From an uncultured Oscillospiraceae bacterium (lineage in GTDB: Bacteria; Bacillota; Clostridia; Oscillospirales; Ruminococcaceae), in contig URGQ01000025.1 of the NCBI GenBank assembly GCA_900547385.1, forward strand, positions 1-20,786: a stretch of 20,786 nucleotides of DNA, written 5' to 3'. Both the position numbers and the translations under genes were made by a program. Below the pieces are notes generated by a model. It made no database searches, was not told the DNA's origin, and was given only the letters and a program-made list of their open reading frames with translations. Below, one piece after another: positions 20,541 to 20,786 of this stretch (the stretch's first letter is position 1; the number at the start of each line of letters is the position of its first letter).

Positions 20541-20759
20541 TCGGCGGCGCGAAGCCTTTTGCAGAGGCATAATCTGTACGGCTCGCCGCCGAGGCATTCC
20601 TTTTACTCGTGTGCGTCGTCGCGGGCTTTGCTCCATGTCGGGTTGCTATCCCTATGGGATAGGCAACCCTCCAACGCTCCGCCGCTCCTCTTTTCCCCGG
20701 CGGGCCTTGCGTCCCGCCGGGGACCCCATACCAAAACACACTTGGGGCTGTGCCCCAAG
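20541..20759. repeat. Cluster of four strong hairpins, no gene recognised
   Basis: Four inverted repeats follow one another. TCGGCGGCG/CGCCGCCGA (20541-20549, 20584-20592). GGGTTGC-TATCCC with GGGATA-GCAACCC (20640-20652, 20656-20669; one bulged base, 3-nt loop). CCCCGGCGGG/CCCGCCGGGG (20695-20704, 20713-20722). CTTGGGGC/GCCCCAAG (20741-20748, 20752-20759). Short open frames here (for example minus 20515-20739) have no ribosome site and no recognisable product. I read the stretch as repeat-derived or as a structured RNA of unknown role. Confidence 0.5.
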
Positions 20760-20786
20760 ACCCCCTAACGCTTAAGCTGCGGCTGG

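Noticed and set aside
20515..20739. Minus-strand open frame of 74 codons near the right end
   Set aside because: It runs through several strong inverted repeats, lacks a Shine-Dalgarno and reads as low-complexity repeat translation.

Overview
The window is a chromosomal segment of a Gram-positive anaerobe, most likely class Clostridia, order Oscillospirales (Faecalibacterium/Subdoligranulum/Gemmiger-like). I infer this from the gene order, the Cys-rich zinc-binding forms of S4, S14, L36, L24 and adenylate kinase, the KOW-protein gene between map and infA, a G+C-rich base composition, and short palindromic repeats at the right end of a kind I associate with gut Oscillospirales. No rRNA gene lies inside the window, so the taxonomic placement rests on inference.

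Left end (1-1945). Positions 1-205 hold a minus-strand promoter with perfect consensus hexamers, an A/T-rich upstream element and a leader resembling those of Firmicutes rRNA operons; the transcribed genes lie beyond the left edge. Divergent from it are two plus-strand RNA methyltransferase genes, a trmN6/yabB-type tRNA methyltransferase and rsmI. A hairpin at 1908-1934 can terminate both this unit and the converging ribosomal operon.

Centre (1966-17995, minus strand). This is the uninterrupted S10-spc-alpha ribosomal protein supercluster. Its transcription order is rpsJ, rplC, rplD, rplW, rplB, rpsS, rplV, rpsC, rplP, rpmC, rpsQ, rplN, rplX, rplE, rpsN, rpsH, rplF, rplR, rpsE, rpmD, rplO, secY, adk, map, KOW-protein gene, infA, rpmJ, rpsM, rpsK, rpsD, rpoA, rplQ. 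Two good promoters (17966-17995 and 17828-17856) precede rpsJ, followed by a structured leader of about 320 nt. The genes supply ribosomal subunits plus the protein-export channel SecY, adenylate kinase, N-terminal Met removal, initiation factor IF-1 and the RNA polymerase alpha subunit. Most genes are 10-30 nt apart or overlap by one to four bases. Four spacers of 55-110 nt (rpsJ/rplC, rplW/rplB, rpsQ/rplN, infA/rpmJ) contain hairpins.

Right end (18036-20786). A second minus-strand unit contains the translational GTPase gene typA (TTG start, strong promoter at 20269-20297) and a small PC4/YdbC-like protein gene. It ends at a clear intrinsic terminator just upstream of the S10 promoters. Beyond typA, 20333-20760 has no convincing gene but holds two copies of a 75-bp palindromic repeat and four further strong hairpins.

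The coding content is ordinary and highly conserved. The parts most worth a second look are non-coding: the rpsJ leader with a possible Shine-Dalgarno-sequestering switch, the hairpin spacers inside the operon, and the repeat cluster upstream of typA.
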